A stretch of 64,000 bases of DNA, from NCBI GenBank assembly GCA_037138335.1, contig JBAXIO010000015.1, positions 1-64,000 of the forward strand, written 5' to 3'. Below are positions 62,264 to 64,000 of the stretch, piece by piece (within the stretch, counting starts at the first letter, position 1; the number at the start of each line of letters is the position of its first letter). The stretch is from CAIRDP01 sp037138335 (GTDB lineage: Bacteria > Bacteroidota > Bacteroidia > Bacteroidales > FEN-979). Below the pieces are notes generated by a model. The model was not told the origin of the DNA, searched no databases, and saw nothing but the letters and a program-made list of their open reading frames with translations. The position numbers and the translations under genes are program-made.

Positions 62264-63166
62264 CTACATCCATTTCCTTCGTTTAAACCAGATGTAGATT
62301 GCAAGTGTGATTGCAGCCATCCCCAGCATAACAGCCGGGTACCCCCATCTTGCTTTGAGCTCAGGCATAAATTCGAAGTTCATCCCATAGATCCCGACGA
62401 TGAACGTCAGGGGCATAAAAAAAACAGAAAAAAGCGTCAGCACCTTAATAACCTGGTTGGTCTTCTGGGCCGAAAGTGAAAGGTAAATGTTAAGAAGGTT
62501 GGTTACATCCTCATGCACCTGCTCAAAAAGCATTATGAGTTTGACGTGCAGGTCCCTTACATCCTGGAGCGCCGCTGTTTCGGTTCCTGCCGATCTCACA
62601 CTGCTAAGGATTTCACCCGTAAGCATAAGCAATTTGCGGCATATTGACGCCCTTTGCTTAATGAAATGAAGGTCCTGCATCATAGTCGGGGTCAGTGGCT
62701 GGTGAAACATCATGACTTCGTAATTATCCACCTCGTCCGAAAGGTCAATTGCCGGTTGATTATATGACTGGAGAACATGCCAGAGGATCCGGGTTACAAG
62801 GTCAGATGTGTTGAAAGACATGGTGTTGCCTGTACTTTCCGCCCTTAACTTGTCGAGGAATGGATGGGGCAGGCGGTGAACCGTAATGATAAAACTGCTG
62901 TTGTAGAATATCGCAACTTTCGTGCTGATCTCCTGCACCGTGGTCAGGGAATTGTTCCTTGCGCCTACCAGGATCCTGGAGATGATAAAATGTATACTGC
63001 CCAGGTCTTCCGATTTGGGAAGATGGTCGGGTTCCAGACAGTCACGCAGGGTATACTGTGACAAGCCGTATTTAAGGCTGACCTGGTTCAACTCATCCTC
63101 TGTAGGGCCGGTGATATCAGTCCATTCAAAGGCGCCGGAAGCAGCAGGTTGGGAGATTACAGACAT
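62264..63166 (-). CDS. corA: CorA family divalent metal transporter
   Basis: The 300-aa protein has the CorA layout: a cytosolic alpha/beta domain, a long stalk helix, and two membrane helices at the C-terminus (about 240-262 and 275-293). The pore motif YGMNFEFMPEL lies between them. CorA channels admit Mg2+ (or Co2+, Ni2+). It follows the hybrid kinase by 10 bases and is probably cotranscribed with it. Confidence 0.9.
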   Translation of the reverse strand: MSVISQPAASGAFEWTDITGPTEDELNQVSLKYGLSQYTLRDCLEPDHLPKSEDLGSIHFIISRILVGARNNSLTTVQEISTKVAIFYNSSFIITVHRLPHPFLDKLRAESTGNTMSFNTSDLVTRILWHVLQSYNQPAIDLSDEVDNYEVMMFHQPLTPTMMQDLHFIKQRASICRKLLMLTGEILSSVRSAGTETAALQDVRDLHVKLIMLFEQVHEDVTNLLNIYLSLSAQKTNQVIKVLTLFSVFFMPLTFIVGIYGMNFEFMPELKARWGYPAVMLGMAAITLAIYIWFKRRKWM

Positions 63167-63176
63167 AATGAGGGGT

Positions 63177-64000
63177 TTATGGCAGGTAGTGCAAAATCGT
63201 TCTTAAAAGCTTGTCTTCCTCGAAAGGCTTGGATATAAAATCATTCATCCCGGCCTCGAGGCATCTCGATCGTTCCGACTTCAGGGCATGAGCGGTAAGC
63301 GCAATGATGGGAATAGTCGGACTGATCTCTTTTCGTATCATGACAGTGGCAGCTATTCCATCCATAACCGGCATCTGCATATCCATAAGCACAATGTCAA
63401 AATGCTCTTTCCTGAGGATTTCAACGGCAATCTCGCCGTTTACAGCTTCCGTGACCAGTATCCCGAAATGAGAAAGAATAGTTGAGGCTACAAGCCGGTT
63501 TAGCTTATTGTCTTCGACCAGCAGGATCTTTTTCCCTTTAAGTTTTTCCTCGCGGATGAGGTGCTGTGGCTTTTCATGTTTTTCCTGTTGAAGGCCGACG
63601 GGCAGGGAAAAGCTGATGATTGTTTTTGTTCCCTGGTTTTTCCGGCTTTCGATATTGATCTTACCGTCCATAAGGTCGACCAGCTGCTTGGTAATGGCCA
63701 TCCCCAAACCTGTACCTCCGTACTTCCTGGCCACATTGATGCTTTCCTGGGAAAATTTCTGGAAGATCTTATTCAGGTATTTTTTATCAATGCCTATGCC
63801 CGTATCAGCAACGATAAGCTCAATGTCCTGATGGTCCTCGTGGTTCTCTTCCACCCTGCAAATAAGTGAAATACTCCCCTGTTCTGTAAATTTTATGGAG
63901 TTGCTGAGCAGGTTGAGAAGTACCTGGTTGATGCGGTACGGATCGCCTATAAGGGCCGGTGCGATAGCTTCGTCGACCTGGAGATTGAAGGTAAGCCCTT
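63177..64000 (-). CDS. Hybrid histidine kinase, C-terminal part (partial)
   Basis: The frame is open to the right edge, giving 273 visible residues. It begins inside the ATPase domain (GDPYRINQVLLNLLSNSIKF, ADTGIGIDKKYLNKIFQKF, GGTGLGMAITKQLV). A receiver domain follows (ILLVEDNKLNRLV, phosphoacceptor Asp in DIVLMDMQMPVMDG, Lys in FISKPF). The sensor and HisKA parts lie outside the window. It has no DNA-binding output. Confidence 0.88.
   Translation of the reverse strand, partial: GLTFNLQVDEAIAPALIGDPYRINQVLLNLLSNSIKFTEQGSISLICRVEENHEDHQDIELIVADTGIGIDKKYLNKIFQKFSQESINVARKYGGTGLGMAITKQLVDLMDGKINIESRKNQGTKTIISFSLPVGLQQEKHEKPQHLIREEKLKGKKILLVEDNKLNRLVASTILSHFGILVTEAVNGEIAVEILRKEHFDIVLMDMQMPVMDGIAATVMIRKEISPTIPIIALTAHALKSERSRCLEAGMNDFISKPFEEDKLLRTILHYLP

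Noticed and set aside
1..64000. Search for rRNA, tRNA, insertion sequences, phage genes and CRISPR arrays
   Set aside because: Nothing with the right shape was seen. The holin-like protein at 29205 belongs to a non-phage stress operon.

Overview
The window looks like chromosome of a Bacteroidota bacterium, most likely an environmental member of the Bacteroidia. Three things point there: a secreted protein with a type IX secretion C-terminal signal, promoters with the Bacteroidota -7 element (TAnnTTTG), and several families typical of the phylum (DUF4421, DUF3943, GT4/GH130 pairs, FtsX-type ABC exporters with a lipoprotein adaptor). I saw no rRNA, tRNA, transposase, phage gene or CRISPR array. 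By eye, the first ~31 kb is more AT-rich than the rest.

Region 1 (1-31.5 kb) is an envelope and general-stress island. It holds an OmpA-like protein, a secreted protein with two DUF3494 (ice-binding-like) domains, a lipoprotein-adaptor/FtsX/LolD-type ABC exporter, many very small membrane proteins (Thivi_2564-like, two lmo0937-like, YtxH, holin-like), CsbD, a PAP2 phosphatase, DUF3943 and DUF4421 proteins, a hybrid histidine kinase, an old yellow enzyme and a universal stress protein. It also holds a 13-gene leftward operon (30870 to 17425) running cupin, lipoprotein, lmo0937, YtxH, holin, 134-aa protein, AI-2E, GH130, GT4 fusion, YihY, P-type ATPase, CheB-CheR-PAS and PAS. Seven promoters in this region (sites A-G) share one 68-bp module. 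It consists of ATGTGTGAAT, then two GTAAC-type half-sites exactly 21 bp apart, then a -7 element at an invariant distance. The site G module abuts a gene for an AraC-type regulator with an N-terminal MxCxxC (HMA-like) motif, which is the best candidate activator. This shared regulon is the most interesting signal in the window.

Region 2 (31.5-40.4 kb) holds a fatty acid desaturase diverging from an MFS transporter, a complete RND efflux operon (adaptor, pump, TolC-like channel) and a lipoprotein of unknown function.

Region 3 (40.6-51.4 kb) is a complete [NiFe] hydrogenase locus. Small subunit, large subunit, cytochrome b and maturation protease run rightward and meet a leftward hypF-hypC-hypD-hypE-hypA-hypB operon. 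A His-rich UreH/NicO-like membrane protein, probably for nickel, diverges from hypF. The small subunit has all six cysteines of the oxygen-tolerant proximal [4Fe-3S] cluster.

Region 4 (51.4-64 kb) is central metabolism. A leftward operon encodes a sodium-pumping decarboxylase (methylmalonyl-CoA-type carboxyltransferase, OadG, biotin carrier, OadB). Diverging from it is a pyruvate/oxaloacetate-type carboxyltransferase without its own biotin domain. Further on are a lipoprotein, a second old yellow enzyme, a Tat-exported Gfo/Idh/MocA protein, a hairpin-rich intergenic stretch, a two-subunit 3-oxoacid CoA-transferase, a CorA transporter and the C-terminal part of a hybrid histidine kinase cut by the window end.
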